Assembly (NCBI GenBank): GCA_020634375.1
Contig: JACKBX010000009.1
Coordinates: 124,001 to 188,000, forward strand
Direction of reading: 5' to 3'
Origin: Ardenticatenaceae bacterium
GTDB lineage: Bacteria; Chloroflexota; Anaerolineae; Promineifilales; Promineifilaceae
DNA: 64,000 nucleotides
In this document: positions 43,321-51,319 of the stretch, in pieces
Position numbering within the stretch: the first letter of the stretch is position 1
Layout: each line of letters starts with the position of its first letter
The notes under the pieces: generated by a model
Told to the model about the DNA's origin: nothing
Databases searched by the model: none
The model's input: only the letters and a program-made list of their open reading frames with translations
Translations under genes and position numbers: made by a program

Positions 43321-44599
43321 ATGCCAACACTTTCACCAGATGGTACTTCTTTTTCCCTTTGCGCAGCACCATAAATTGCCCTTCGATGCTGTCAGTCATT
43401 GTTACCACTTGCTCGGTGTCGCTGACACGCTGATTGTTGATGTAAATTCCGCCGCCCTGCACAGCGCGTTTCGCGGCCCCCTTGGACTGCTCCACGCCGG
43501 TTAGGGTCAGCAAATCCACCAACGCCATCCCTTCGCCGATAAACTCGTTTTTTGCCACTTCGCTGGAGGGTACGTCGGCGAAGATGTCGCGGATGTCGCC
43601 CGCGTCCAAGCCATCCAGGTCGCCACCGAAGAGGACGGCCGATGCTTTTTCGGCTTTGGTAACGGCCGTTTCCCCATGTACCAACTGCGTTACCTCTTGG
43701 GCTAGCTTACGTTGTGCTTCACGCAGATGCGGCCGTTCCAGCAATGCCACATCCAACTCCGCCACCTCTTCACGGTTTAACCAGGTGAAATAACGCAGGT
43801 AATTGATCACATCGGCGTCATCCGTATTCAGCCAGAATTGGTAGAAGCGGTATGGCGACGTGCGCTGCGGCGAAAGCCAGATTGTGCCGCTTTCTGTTTT
43901 GCCAAACTTGGAGCCATCCGCTTTGGTGATGAGGGGGTATACCAGCCCAAACGCTTTTTCGCCGCGCAGTTTGCGGATGAGTTCCACTCCAGCGGTGATG
44001 TTGCCCCATTGGTCACTACCACCTGTTTGCATGGTGCAGCCCTGATGATCAAATAGGTGCAAAAAATCGTAGGCTTGCAGCAGCATATAGCTGAATTCGG
44101 TGAAGGAAATGCCGCTTTCGCGGTCCACGCGGGACTTCACCGAATCTTTTGCCATCATGTAGTTGACGGTGAAGTGTTTGCCCACATCGCGCAGGAAATC
44201 CATGAAGCTGATATTGTTCAACCAATCGGCGTTGTTGATGATGCGTGCCGGGTTGCTTTTGACCTCGAAATCGAGAATCATCGCCATCTCTTTTTGGATG
44301 CCGACGAGATTGGCCTCGATTTGTTCCCGCGAGAGCAAAGTGCGTTCGCTGGATTTGCCGCTGGGGTCGCCAATCATGCCTGTGCCGCCGCCGGCGATGG
44401 CAATGGGCGTGTGTCCATAGCGTTGTAATCGCGCCAGTTGCATCAGCGTGACCAGGTTGCCGATGTGTAAGGAATCGGCGGTGGGATCAAAGCCGTTGTA
44501 GACGGTGACTTTTTGATTGCTTAGAATGTCAGGGGCGCCTTCGGTATGGTCGTAGACCAGACCACGCCATTTCAGTTCATCGAATGCGTTTGTGCTCAT
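43319..44599 (-). CDS. tyrS: Tyrosyl-tRNA synthetase
   Basis: Charges tRNA-Tyr. 426 residues from ATG 44599 with GGAGTGAACGC ahead; the longer upstream frame is not conserved. HIGH motif as LHIGNLVTL, GGGTGMIGDPSGKSSERTLL, FSYMLLQAYDFLHLF, TGGSDQWGNI and the KMSKS equivalent KFGKTESGTIWLS. The C-terminal S4-like RNA-binding domain contains GAAKRAVQGGGIYINNQRV. A stem followed by seven T lies about 60 bp upstream; no T-box features are visible around it. Confidence 0.97.
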   Translation of the reverse strand: MSTNAFDELKWRGLVYDHTEGAPDILSNQKVTVYNGFDPTADSLHIGNLVTLMQLARLQRYGHTPIAIAGGGTGMIGDPSGKSSERTLLSREQIEANLVGIQKEMAMILDFEVKSNPARIINNADWLNNISFMDFLRDVGKHFTVNYMMAKDSVKSRVDRESGISFTEFSYMLLQAYDFLHLFDHQGCTMQTGGSDQWGNITAGVELIRKLRGEKAFGLVYPLITKADGSKFGKTESGTIWLSPQRTSPYRFYQFWLNTDDADVINYLRYFTWLNREEVAELDVALLERPHLREAQRKLAQEVTQLVHGETAVTKAEKASAVLFGGDLDGLDAGDIRDIFADVPSSEVAKNEFIGEGMALVDLLTLTGVEQSKGAAKRAVQGGGIYINNQRVSDTEQVVTMTDSIEGQFMVLRKGKKKYHLVKVLA

Positions 44600-44660
44600 G
44601 CGTTCACTCCAATTTTTGTTAATTGTGATCGTAACTGCCGGAGCAGTGGTTGTCAAAACA

Positions 44661-44692
44661 AAAAAAGACGCGGTTGTCACACCGCGTCTTTT
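44661..44692 (-). terminator. Rho-independent terminator (minus strand)
   Basis: AAAAGACGCGGT / ACCGCGTCTTTT perfect 12-bp stem with a 6-base loop and seven T on the minus strand. It is between the VWA gene (ending 44824) and tyrS (starting 44599). Most simply it ends the moxR-VWA transcript; attenuation of tyrS is a second option. Confidence 0.85.
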
Positions 44693-44823
44693 GGGTTTTA
44701 TGGGTTAGATGGTAACGGCCGTACTTACCCCAGACAAACAAACCTGTCACGCGGATGTGATCGTGTCTGCTTGCTATAATAATAGGGGAAGGAAGCCATT
44801 AACAATATCATGAGCAGAGCATA

Positions 44824-46209
44824 TCAAGAAGCCAGCAGCTTGTCAACGGCAGCCGACAATTGTGCTAGATTACGCACAGAAAATACTTCGTCACAAAGGG
44901 GAGCATACTCCAGCATGTCGCTGTCGCCTGTGCCCCATTCGCGTACCTGCTCCGGGTTGAACCAGACCAGTTTCCGCACCCGGCGCTGTAAGTCTTTGAT
45001 CAGGTCTATGCGTGGGGCGTTGTAGTTGTTACGGCCGTCTCCCAAAATGATGAGGGTGGTACGGCCGTTCACCACATTCAAATGTTGTTGGCAAAATGTT
45101 TCCAGGCAGCTTCCCAAATCCGTGCCGTAAGGGCGATAGGGCAGCATTTGCCGCAGTGTCTCAAATGCTGCATCCGGTTCATTATGGCGAATGTGTTCCA
45201 ATACCTCGTTTGGCACTTCCACCAGCCGGTCATAAAAAGCGAAGCTCTTCATCTTCGACACCTGATCATGTAGCGCGTGCGTCAGGTGTAACATGAATTC
45301 CACCACGTTTTCTGTCGAGCGGGATACATCACACAAAATCACCAGACTGGGTTTCAGCTTGCGCTTTTTATACTTCAATTCTACAGGCACACCGCCGTAC
45401 CGTTGATTGGCGCGGATCGTTCCCTTTGAGTCAAACTTGCCTTTGCTGCCGCGCTTGCGTCGCAGCGCGGCCCGCGTGCGCAGCTGCGTTACCAGCCGTT
45501 GCACTTCTTTGCGGAGGATGTCCATTTCAACGGCCGTCAGCGAGTGAAACGGCTTGTACATCAAATCGGAGCCATGCAAATCTTCCGGGCGGTTGGCACG
45601 CTGCTGCGAAATTTGCAGCCCAATTTGCTGCGCCACCTGCTCTGCTAACGCTTCACGGTTGGCCTCAACCACGCCCATCAACTTTTCGATGACCTGTTGG
45701 CTCATGCCCATTTCTTGCAGCCTTTGTACCAGCTCTTGAATCTGGTCTTCCAGGTGGGCGAAGCCCATTTGCTGCAACATGCGCCGTGTCACCCAGCGTG
45801 CTTGCTGCGGATTATCTGCCCATTCTGCGCCAGCCCGCCGTGCCAATTCTTCTAACTCCTCTTTTGTTGGCCCTTCACCACTGGTCAGCCAATCGAGCAG
45901 TTGCTGCAAACGGCCGCTCATCGCTTGCAACGCCGCTTGCAACATCTGCTGTTCATCGGGGGAGAGGTCTTCGCTGGCATTCTGCATCGCCGGGCCGCCA
46001 CTGCCAAAGTAGAGCGGGAACAACTCGTCAAACGCGGCAAAATCATCCGCTTCCTTCACCAAAGTTGCCCGCAGCGATTCGCGGAAGAGGTCTTTGTTGA
46101 CGATGCCCAGCACCTCCACCGCCCGCAGCGCGTCCATAGATTCCGCCAGCGACACGCGCACCCCCGCCGCCCGCAGCCCCCGCACAAATTCGATAACTCG
46201 ATCCTCCAT
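44824..46209 (-). CDS. VWA-domain protein (CoxE-like)
   Basis: 461 residues. An N-terminal helical half (FVRGLRAAGVRVSLAESMDA, MLQAALQAMSGRLQQLLDWL) and a C-terminal von Willebrand factor A domain with the MIDAS motif DVSRS in LVILCDVSRSTENVVEFM, then YGTDLGSCLETF and LIILGDGRNNYNAPR. CoxE-like proteins work with a MoxR AAA+ ATPase to mature or remodel protein complexes; the moxR gene lies directly upstream. The client is not evident from the neighbours. Confidence 0.92.
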   Translation of the reverse strand: MEDRVIEFVRGLRAAGVRVSLAESMDALRAVEVLGIVNKDLFRESLRATLVKEADDFAAFDELFPLYFGSGGPAMQNASEDLSPDEQQMLQAALQAMSGRLQQLLDWLTSGEGPTKEELEELARRAGAEWADNPQQARWVTRRMLQQMGFAHLEDQIQELVQRLQEMGMSQQVIEKLMGVVEANREALAEQVAQQIGLQISQQRANRPEDLHGSDLMYKPFHSLTAVEMDILRKEVQRLVTQLRTRAALRRKRGSKGKFDSKGTIRANQRYGGVPVELKYKKRKLKPSLVILCDVSRSTENVVEFMLHLTHALHDQVSKMKSFAFYDRLVEVPNEVLEHIRHNEPDAAFETLRQMLPYRPYGTDLGSCLETFCQQHLNVVNGRTTLIILGDGRNNYNAPRIDLIKDLQRRVRKLVWFNPEQVREWGTGDSDMLEYAPLCDEVFSVRNLAQLSAAVDKLLAS

Positions 46210-46222
46210 AGGTCGTCTCCCG

Positions 46223-46281
46223 ATTAAAGGCGGGAGATTAGAGATTGGAGATTAACGAATCTCCAATCTCTAATCTCTCAA
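46223..46281. repeat. GGAGATT heptamer repeat, inverted pair
   Basis: GGAGATTAGAGATTGGAGATT on the left mirrored by AATCTCCAATCTCTAATCTC on the right, with a short loop. Fills the moxR-VWA gap. Confidence 0.85.
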
Positions 46282-47205
46282 TTATCGGTTATACCGTCCC
46301 CGGCTGCCGCCATCGCCCATCATGCGGCGGGCTTTGGCTACGTCTGATTCGTATTTCAGCAGCACAGTCAGGGTGTTGTTCAGCGTTTTCTCGTCAATTT
46401 CTTTGGCGTTTAGCGTGACCAGCGCCCGCGCCCAATCCAGCGTTTCGCTGATGCTGGGCACTTTGCGCAAATCCATGTTGCGCAATTGCTGCACGACGGC
46501 CACCGCTTGCTGCGCCAATGCTGGCCCCAGATTGGGCACTTTCAAGCGTACAATATCCAGCTCTGCCTCCAGTGCGGGGTAATCCACATAGAGGTAGAGG
46601 CAGCGGCGTTTCAGCGCTTCGCTGAGTTCGCGGGTGTTGTTGCTGGTGAGCAGCACCATGGGCTGATGTTTGGCGGCAATCGTGCCCAATTCGGGAACCG
46701 TTACCTGAAAATCACTCAACACTTCCAGCAGGAACGCTTCAAATTCCACGTCGGCGCGGTCAATTTCGTCAATGAGCAGCACGACGGGTTCGTCGGCGGT
46801 GAGGGCGGTGAGGAGGGGACGGGGGAGGAGGAAGTTTTCGGAGAAGAAGACGTCTTCTTCTTGGGCGAGGCGCTGCGCGGCTTCGGCGAGGTTGTTGACA
46901 TCGCCCAACATATTGCGCAAGGTGTCGCGCAGTAGTTGGGTGTAGAGCATTTGCTTGGCGTATTCCCATTCGTAGAGGGCTTTGCTTTCATCTAGCCCTT
47001 CGTAGCATTGCAGGCGCACGAGGGGCGCACCGAGCGCTTTGGCCCATACTTTTGCCAGTTCGGTTTTGCCAACGCCGGCGGGGCCTTCGGCCAAAATCGG
47101 TTTGCACAGGGATTGTGCCAGGTAAACGACGGTACTGATTTCATCGGATGCGATGTATTGCTGGTGACTCAGCCTGGTTTGTACGTCGGCAATATCTTTG
47201 AACAT
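46282..47205 (-). CDS. MoxR-family AAA+ ATPase
   Basis: 307 residues. Walker A at 41-48 (AEGPAGVGKTELAK), Walker B VVLLIDEIDRADVEFEAFLL, sensor-1 region MVLLTSNNTRELSEALKRRC, arginine finger region ALKRRCLYLYVDYP. A chaperone-like ATPase that acts with VWA proteins; the partner gene follows after a 72-bp repeat gap, on the same strand. The C-terminal tail is basic and Gly-rich (MMGDGGSRGRYNR). Confidence 0.93.
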   Translation of the reverse strand: MFKDIADVQTRLSHQQYIASDEISTVVYLAQSLCKPILAEGPAGVGKTELAKVWAKALGAPLVRLQCYEGLDESKALYEWEYAKQMLYTQLLRDTLRNMLGDVNNLAEAAQRLAQEEDVFFSENFLLPRPLLTALTADEPVVLLIDEIDRADVEFEAFLLEVLSDFQVTVPELGTIAAKHQPMVLLTSNNTRELSEALKRRCLYLYVDYPALEAELDIVRLKVPNLGPALAQQAVAVVQQLRNMDLRKVPSISETLDWARALVTLNAKEIDEKTLNNTLTVLLKYESDVAKARRMMGDGGSRGRYNR

Positions 47206-47233
47206 GGGTTTTCTCCGTTTTTAAATAATCTTA

Positions 47234-47265
47234 GGAACCGCGTTCCTCAGAAGGAACGCGGTTCC
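47234..47265. repeat. Perfect hairpin GGAACCGCGTTCCT
   Basis: 14-bp arms (47234-47247 and 47252-47265) with a 4-base loop, upstream of moxR. No T-run; a dispersed intergenic palindrome similar in style to those at 10731 and 17004. Confidence 0.75.
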
Positions 47266-47335
47266 TCAACGATGGAAAAATTGTAGAACGGGCGGAGGGA
47301 ATGGTAAAGTGGCTGATGGAAAAGGTGAAAGGGTT

Positions 47336-48196
47336 CTAATCTTGCGGCAAGTTGTAGGCGAGGTAGGTGTGGGTGTGAGTGTGCCGGAAGCCGAGGCTTT
47401 GGTAGAGGTGGATGGCGGCGCTGTTGCTGCGCCAAGCGGTGATTTTGACGGTGGCGGCGCCGCGTTGTGCCAGTTGTTGCAGGGTGGCGGTGAGGAGAAT
47501 ACGGCCGTATCCTTTCCCCTGCCATTTCGGCACGATACCAATAGGCTCAATCTCGCCTACCGTGTCATCCAGCCGCAGCCAGGCGAAGCCGATGGGAAGT
47601 GAGGAGTGGCGAGTGGCAAGTGGCGAGTGGAGGAAGAGGAGGTCGGCGGGGCTGGCGAGGGTGGCTTTGACTTCGGCAGGGGTGAAGGGTTGATACCAGG
47701 GATGGGGAGAGAAGGCTTTGTTGTAGAGGGTGAGAAATGTGGTGACGGCCGTTTCCCAATTAGCAATGAACAATGAACAATTATCAAACTCTGTTTGTTC
47801 ATTGTTCATTGCTAATTGTTCATTGACCAATGTCCATTCTTCGTGTTCGATGAAGAAGCCGCAGGCGCGGAGGAAGTGGGCAGCGGGGCTGTTCGTGTCG
47901 CTGACGCTGTGAGAAAGCTGCCAGGTTCCAGTTTTTGCCAGGTCTTGGATGAGGCGTTGCAGGAGATGACGGCCGTACCCCCGGCGCTGGTATTGTGGCA
48001 GGATACGGCCGTCCAGTTCCAGCAGCCCCGGCAGGCCGGGGACAGGTAGGGTGAGGGCGTAGCCAACGGCCGTGTCTCGTTCATTGGCGATGATCCAGAT
48101 ACGGCCGTTGCCCTGGCGCAGCCGGGCCGGGAACAGGTTGCGGTGTGTGGGGGTGAGAACGGCCGTATCCGTTAAGCGAAACCCGCGTACATTCAT
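47336..48196 (-). CDS. Tandem GNAT acetyltransferase
   Basis: 286 residues with two GNAT domains, each with the acetyl-CoA loop: ILPQYQRRGYGRHLLQRLIQ in the first and IVPKWQGKGYGRILLTATLQ in the second. The second domain ends with AIHLYQSLGFRHTHTHTYLA. Two repeat-derived insertions are in frame: about residues 122-147 (NEQLAMNNEQTEFDNCSL) in the linker between domains, and about 187-199 (SPLATRHSSL) in the second domain. The acyl acceptor is unknown. Confidence 0.88.
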   Translation of the reverse strand: MNVRGFRLTDTAVLTPTHRNLFPARLRQGNGRIWIIANERDTAVGYALTLPVPGLPGLLELDGRILPQYQRRGYGRHLLQRLIQDLAKTGTWQLSHSVSDTNSPAAHFLRACGFFIEHEEWTLVNEQLAMNNEQTEFDNCSLFIANWETAVTTFLTLYNKAFSPHPWYQPFTPAEVKATLASPADLLFLHSPLATRHSSLPIGFAWLRLDDTVGEIEPIGIVPKWQGKGYGRILLTATLQQLAQRGAATVKITAWRSNSAAIHLYQSLGFRHTHTHTYLAYNLPQD

Positions 48197-48240
48197 GAAA
48201 CAAGTTTAACATTCTCCTTTTGTACGTTCCAAAAAAGACC

Positions 48241-48269
48241 TTGACCACAGCAGGGGGGAATGATAGAAT
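48241..48269 (+). promoter_or_regulatory. Promoter of tRNA-Glu
   Basis: TTGACC (48241-48246) and TAGAAT (48264-48269) with a 17-base spacer; the tRNA starts 12 bases after the -10 box. Confidence 0.75.
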
Positions 48270-48280
48270 TCTCTCCGCTT

Positions 48281-48353
48281 GCCCTCATCGTCTAGGGGAC
48301 TAGGACGTAAGCCTTTCAAGCTTAAAACCGGAGTTCGAATCTCCGTGAGGGCA
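48281..48353 (+). tRNA. tRNA-Glu (anticodon TTC)
   Basis: Cloverleaf by eye: acceptor GCCCTCA / TGAGGGC, D-arm GTCTAGGGGACTAGGAC, anticodon stem TAAGC / GCTTA with loop CTTTCAA (anticodon TTC), T-arm CGGAG-TTCGAAT-CTCCG, discriminator A. No CCA is encoded. tRNA genes of this kind often border integrated elements, and the accessory region begins to its right. Confidence 0.95.
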
Positions 48354-48393
48354 TTGTTAAAAAATTGAGTATTCAATTGTTAAGGTTTCCAAG

Positions 48394-48435
48394 AAGCCCC
48401 GGTCGTCGCCCACCAGCAAGTTCCGGGGCTTTTTG
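48394..48435 (+). terminator. Terminator downstream of tRNA-Glu
   Basis: AAGCCCCGG (48394-48402) pairs with CCGGGGCTT (48423-48431) followed by TTTT. The 20-base loop is long, but the stem and T-run are clear. Confidence 0.75.
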
Positions 48436-48523
48436 CTAATTATATTTTGATTTATACAAGGTACTAATCCGCATTTAGGCGGTGGTTGTTTTAACAGTGG
48501 GGGCCTGGGGGCTGCGGGGAGGA

Positions 48524-49342
48524 ATGATGAGTGAGAATACTGAAAAAGCGCAACCATCAAAAGTTCGCAAAGTATTACGGGTTGTGCTGGCAATTGTCGG
48601 CGGTTTGTTTGTTTGTGTATGCGCACTTGTTGGATGGATGATTTACGATATGAGTACACCTGAAGGACAGGCTACGGCTACGGAGCGGGCGGTTCAACGC
48701 ACGGTGGACGCTGTTGCCGAAGCGACGGCGCAAGTCTATGCTTCACAAACGGCCGTTGTGGTGGCGACCAACTCCGCTATTGCAACGGCAACTGAATTGG
48801 CCCGGCCCACAAATACGGCCACGCCTATCCCAACGATTACAAATACGCCCTTGCCAACAGCAACCCCTACGCCCAAGCCGTCGGCTACGCCCGACGGCCG
48901 TTCCCGTGAGCAGGCTGCCCCGCCTGGATTTACGGTCGTTTCTGAAGATATGGCCCTGGGCGTGGCGCAGGTGTCCGAGCCAACACAAGATTATTTGCAA
49001 CGAGCTAACATGTTCAATCCAAGCCCGGAGCAAGGTAATCGAACTTTAATGGTGACGGTTGCGGCTACGTGTTTGAAAGACGCCAATGATACATGCGCGA
49101 TTTACCCCAGTGACTTTGAGCTATTCGGCTCCGCCGGGATTATCCATCGGCGTATCATCAATATCGTAAGCGTTCCAGACGAGTTGGACGATGTAGAGTT
49201 CTTTGGTGGCGCAACCGTTGAGGGCTGGCTGGCCTTCGAGGTTGATCGAGATGAAACGGACTTGATTTTAACCTACGAGCCGCTGTTCGGCACGCAAGTG
49301 TACTTACAAGTATCCCTGGATGATGTGGAAATATTGAGATGA
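48524..49342 (+). CDS. Membrane-anchored DUF4352-like extracellular protein
   Basis: 272 residues from ATG 48524 (or 48527), after GGGGAGGA. N-terminal helix (VLRVVLAIVGGLFVCVCALV), a Thr/Pro-rich linker (NTATPIPTITNTPLPTATPT) and an immunoglobulin-like C-terminal domain (ALGVAQVSEPTQDYLQ, NRTLMVTVAATCLKDAND, GATVEGWLAFEVDRDETDLI) of the DUF4352 kind. The layout is common in surface lipoprotein-like proteins; function unknown. First gene after tRNA-Glu. Confidence 0.75.
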   Translation: MMSENTEKAQPSKVRKVLRVVLAIVGGLFVCVCALVGWMIYDMSTPEGQATATERAVQRTVDAVAEATAQVYASQTAVVVATNSAIATATELARPTNTATPIPTITNTPLPTATPTPKPSATPDGRSREQAAPPGFTVVSEDMALGVAQVSEPTQDYLQRANMFNPSPEQGNRTLMVTVAATCLKDANDTCAIYPSDFELFGSAGIIHRRIINIVSVPDELDDVEFFGGATVEGWLAFEVDRDETDLILTYEPLFGTQVYLQVSLDDVEILR

Positions 49343-49438
49343 TTTTAAGGTACTAAGCCGCTTTCGGGCGGTTGATACATTCCCCTTCTTCGATAGGTTA
49401 GTCGCCAGGTAAGAATGGGGAGAAGAAGGCTTCTTGCG

Positions 49439-49482
49439 CTCTGCGTAGGGAGTCTTTTTTTATTCAGACTTCCTACGCAGAG
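49439..49482. repeat. 17-bp-arm hairpin overlapping a gene 3' end
   Basis: CTCTGCGTAGGGAGTCT (49439-49455) and AGACTTCCTACGCAGAG (49466-49482), one mismatch; the loop is T-rich. The right arm contains the last codons of the helix-turn-helix gene. Probably ends transcripts or protects the 3' end. Confidence 0.65.
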
Positions 49483-49700
49483 ACAGCTTGAAATCCGAGA
49501 CGGTCAAGCTCGTTAATGAGCTTTTCCGCCTCTTCCCTCCGCACTAACTCTACGTCGGAAGCCGGAACAAGAACAGTGTTTTTGTCGCCAACTGTGAGGC
49601 TATTTGGGAAACGGCCGTCATTGTTCCAGTTATGGATTGTTTGACGACTGCACCCAAAAAGCTGCGCCAGTTCAGCGACCGTGTACAGCTTCTCTTGCAT
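49473..49700 (-). CDS. MerR/excisionase-type helix-turn-helix regulator
   Basis: 75 residues from ATG 49700, chosen for AGCGGAGG six bases ahead; a further in-frame ATG lies at 49736. Helix-turn-helix EKLYTVAELAQLFGCSRQTI, then HNWNNDGRFPNSLTVGDKNT and a helical tail (DVELVRREEAEKLINELDRL). It resembles MerR-superfamily excisionase-like DNA-binding proteins. Divergent from the island operon and separated from it by two perfect operator dyads, so it is the likely repressor or switch of that operon. Confidence 0.8.
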   Translation of the reverse strand: MQEKLYTVAELAQLFGCSRQTIHNWNNDGRFPNSLTVGDKNTVLVPASDVELVRREEAEKLINELDRLGFQAVSA

Positions 49701-49764
49701 TTCTGCCTCCGCTTTGAGTAATAGAAATTTATCCATGCCGAAATCCTACACTATTGCACCGCCC

Positions 49765-49841
49765 TTGTCAACTGACTTGACAAAATCAATTAGATATAGT
49801 TTTGTCAAATGAATTGACAAATGTAAAGCTGATGGTATAAT
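49765..49841 (+). promoter_or_regulatory. Operator pair and promoter of the island operon
   Basis: Two perfect dyads TTGTCAA-N5-TTGACAA at 49765-49783 and 49802-49820, 37 bp centre to centre. The second overlaps the -35 box TTGACA (49814-49819), with TATAAT at 49836-49841 after a 16-base spacer. Repressor binding would therefore block the promoter, and the first dyad could cover the divergent regulator's own promoter. Confidence 0.85.
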
Positions 49842-49905
49842 ATCAAATAGTTACACAGCCCCTCCCCAGGGGAAACGGCCGGAGACCGGAATTCAGAACA
49901 CAACG

Positions 49906-50223
49906 ATGGGCAGACCCCACCCGGCCATAGACAAGCCAAAAGGCAAAGGAGAAATGGTGGCACAAGAACGTATGAAGGTTTCAAAAAAGGTAAGTGTTGA
50001 AGCAACGATTTCCGTAGAGCCTGTTCAGGATAGTTATTCAATTAGCATTGGTGGCTCATTTATCAGCCATGCTGATCCTGTCAAAACGGCCGATACGGGC
50101 AAGCTCATTGGTTATCGTTGGATTGACGGCAAGATTTATGAAAATATAGAAAGCGTTATTGACGCGGTTTACGATGATGTGCAAGGGCGCATCGTTCGCT
50201 ACCTTTCCGATTTTCCCCATTAA
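49906..50223 (+). CDS. Small protein of unknown function, first gene of the island operon
   Basis: Not recognised. 105 residues from ATG 49906; ATG 49954 (after AAAGGAG, very close) gives 89. The N-terminus is basic; the rest has VSVEATISVEPVQDSYSISI and GYRWIDGKIYENIESVIDAV, mainly beta-strand-like. Followed by a 16-bp hairpin that may regulate read-through to the next gene. Confidence 0.6.
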   Translation: MGRPHPAIDKPKGKGEMVAQERMKVSKKVSVEATISVEPVQDSYSISIGGSFISHADPVKTADTGKLIGYRWIDGKIYENIESVIDAVYDDVQGRIVRYLSDFPH

Positions 50224-50225
50224 TG

Positions 50226-50264
50226 AAAATGGCCGTTTCCTCTGGTACAGGAAACGGCCGTTTT
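50226..50264 (+). terminator. Intercistronic hairpin built from two ACGGCCGT-like sites
   Basis: AAAATGGCCGTTTCCT (50226-50241) pairs with AGGAAACGGCCGTTTT (50249-50264), 16 bp with one G-U, 7-base loop, ending in TTTT. Works as a weak terminator or attenuator between the first two island genes. Its arms are made from the abundant octamer. Confidence 0.6.
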
Positions 50265-50284
50265 GCCTCACAAGGAGACAACTC

Positions 50285-51037
50285 ATGACCCAAATTGTAA
50301 CACAAGAACTTGAGCAAGAACAGACGCAGGCCCGCATTTGCCCGGTCTGCAAGGGCATCATCGGCGCACCGTTCCCCATCGGCTGCCGCTGCCAGAACCG
50401 ACACCCAGCCCACGACCTGGCCGACGAGGCCATCAAAGTTTGGCCGGAAAACGCCAGCCGCTTCCAGAAAGCGGCCGATCTGGTTGCTGCCGAGGACGTG
50501 GAGGTCTTTGAATTGACCTGGCAGGGCGGTTTCAACGGCGACGTTGTAGGCCGAGTGTGGAGCCAAACGGAAAACGGCCGTTTCCACATCTTGCGCCGTC
50601 TCCACCTGGAAGATGAACTGGCCGCGCCCAAAGACCCAAACGGCGAGCGCTGGATAGTACGCTGCGACTGCTACGACTACCAACACGGCAACGCCCCCAT
50701 GCGCAACGGCCAGCGCTTCTGTAAGCATGTGGCCGCGTATCGTATGGCGGTGAAGCTGGCGAAGGCGGCTGCGGATGAGATGGGATTTGATGAGCGTAAC
50801 GCCGCCCACCAGCGCCGCCAGGACGCGAAGCGCCTCTTCGAGCGGCAGCAGATTGACAGGGCAAACGGCCGTTACCGCCACAGCACCCAAGGAGCGCGGC
50901 GCTACTTGCAGATGGCCGCAGCCAACGGTGTGGGCAGCTTTGCCGCAGACAGCACAGCCTCTGACAAGTTGTGGCAGGTCAAGGCGGCTGCGGCCCAAGC
51001 GGCCGTAGACCGCATCAACGAGGAGTTGTTTGGATGA
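50285..51037 (+). CDS. SWIM zinc-finger protein of the island operon
   Basis: 250 residues from ATG 50285 (AAGGAGACAACTC ahead). An N-terminal Cys-rich knuckle (ICPVCKGIIGAPFPIGCRCQ) and a SWIM-type motif CDCYDYQHGNAPMRNGQRFCKHVAAY (written here over two runs: CDCYDYQHG and FCKHVAAYRMA), followed by a basic helical C-terminus (RRQDAKRLFERQQIDRANGR). SWIM domains bind DNA or protein in recombination and repair contexts. The gene overlaps the next by four bases. Exact role unknown. Confidence 0.7.
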   Translation: MTQIVTQELEQEQTQARICPVCKGIIGAPFPIGCRCQNRHPAHDLADEAIKVWPENASRFQKAADLVAAEDVEVFELTWQGGFNGDVVGRVWSQTENGRFHILRRLHLEDELAAPKDPNGERWIVRCDCYDYQHGNAPMRNGQRFCKHVAAYRMAVKLAKAAADEMGFDERNAAHQRRQDAKRLFERQQIDRANGRYRHSTQGARRYLQMAAANGVGSFAADSTASDKLWQVKAAAAQAAVDRINEELFG

Positions 51038-51267
51038 ACGAGATTCGGATCGAAGTGGCGTGGTACAGCTGGTGTCGTAGTTATCGCTGGATGCGCTTGG
51101 AAGGCGAGGCCTGCACAGCCAACGGCAACATCAGCCGCGAACGGGCGCAGGAAATCATCGCCAATAACCCGGATGGGCAGGCGGTGGAAGGCGAGGTCTC
51201 ATTTGACCCCTTATCCCCTAACTGGCATTGGGCAGTTGAGTTGGAAGCGGCGGAATTGGTAAGATGA
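51034..51267 (+). CDS. Small protein of unknown function (island operon)
   Basis: Not recognised. 77 residues from ATG 51034, overlapping the previous stop as ATGA, hence translationally coupled. Trp-rich (VAWYSWCRSYRWMRL, PNWHWAVELEA), compact, no signal or membrane segment. Confidence 0.65.
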   Translation: MNEIRIEVAWYSWCRSYRWMRLEGEACTANGNISRERAQEIIANNPDGQAVEGEVSFDPLSPNWHWAVELEAAELVR

Positions 51268-51319
51268 GTAGTGGAACGGCCGTTCTATCGCAAAGACGGC
51301 CGTTCTATCGAGGTGAGAG

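Noticed and set aside
44600..44700. T-box leader upstream of tyrS
   Set aside because: Only a stem with a T-run is present. The stem I specifier loop and the conserved T-box antiterminator sequence are absent, and the 60 bp left before the start is too short.
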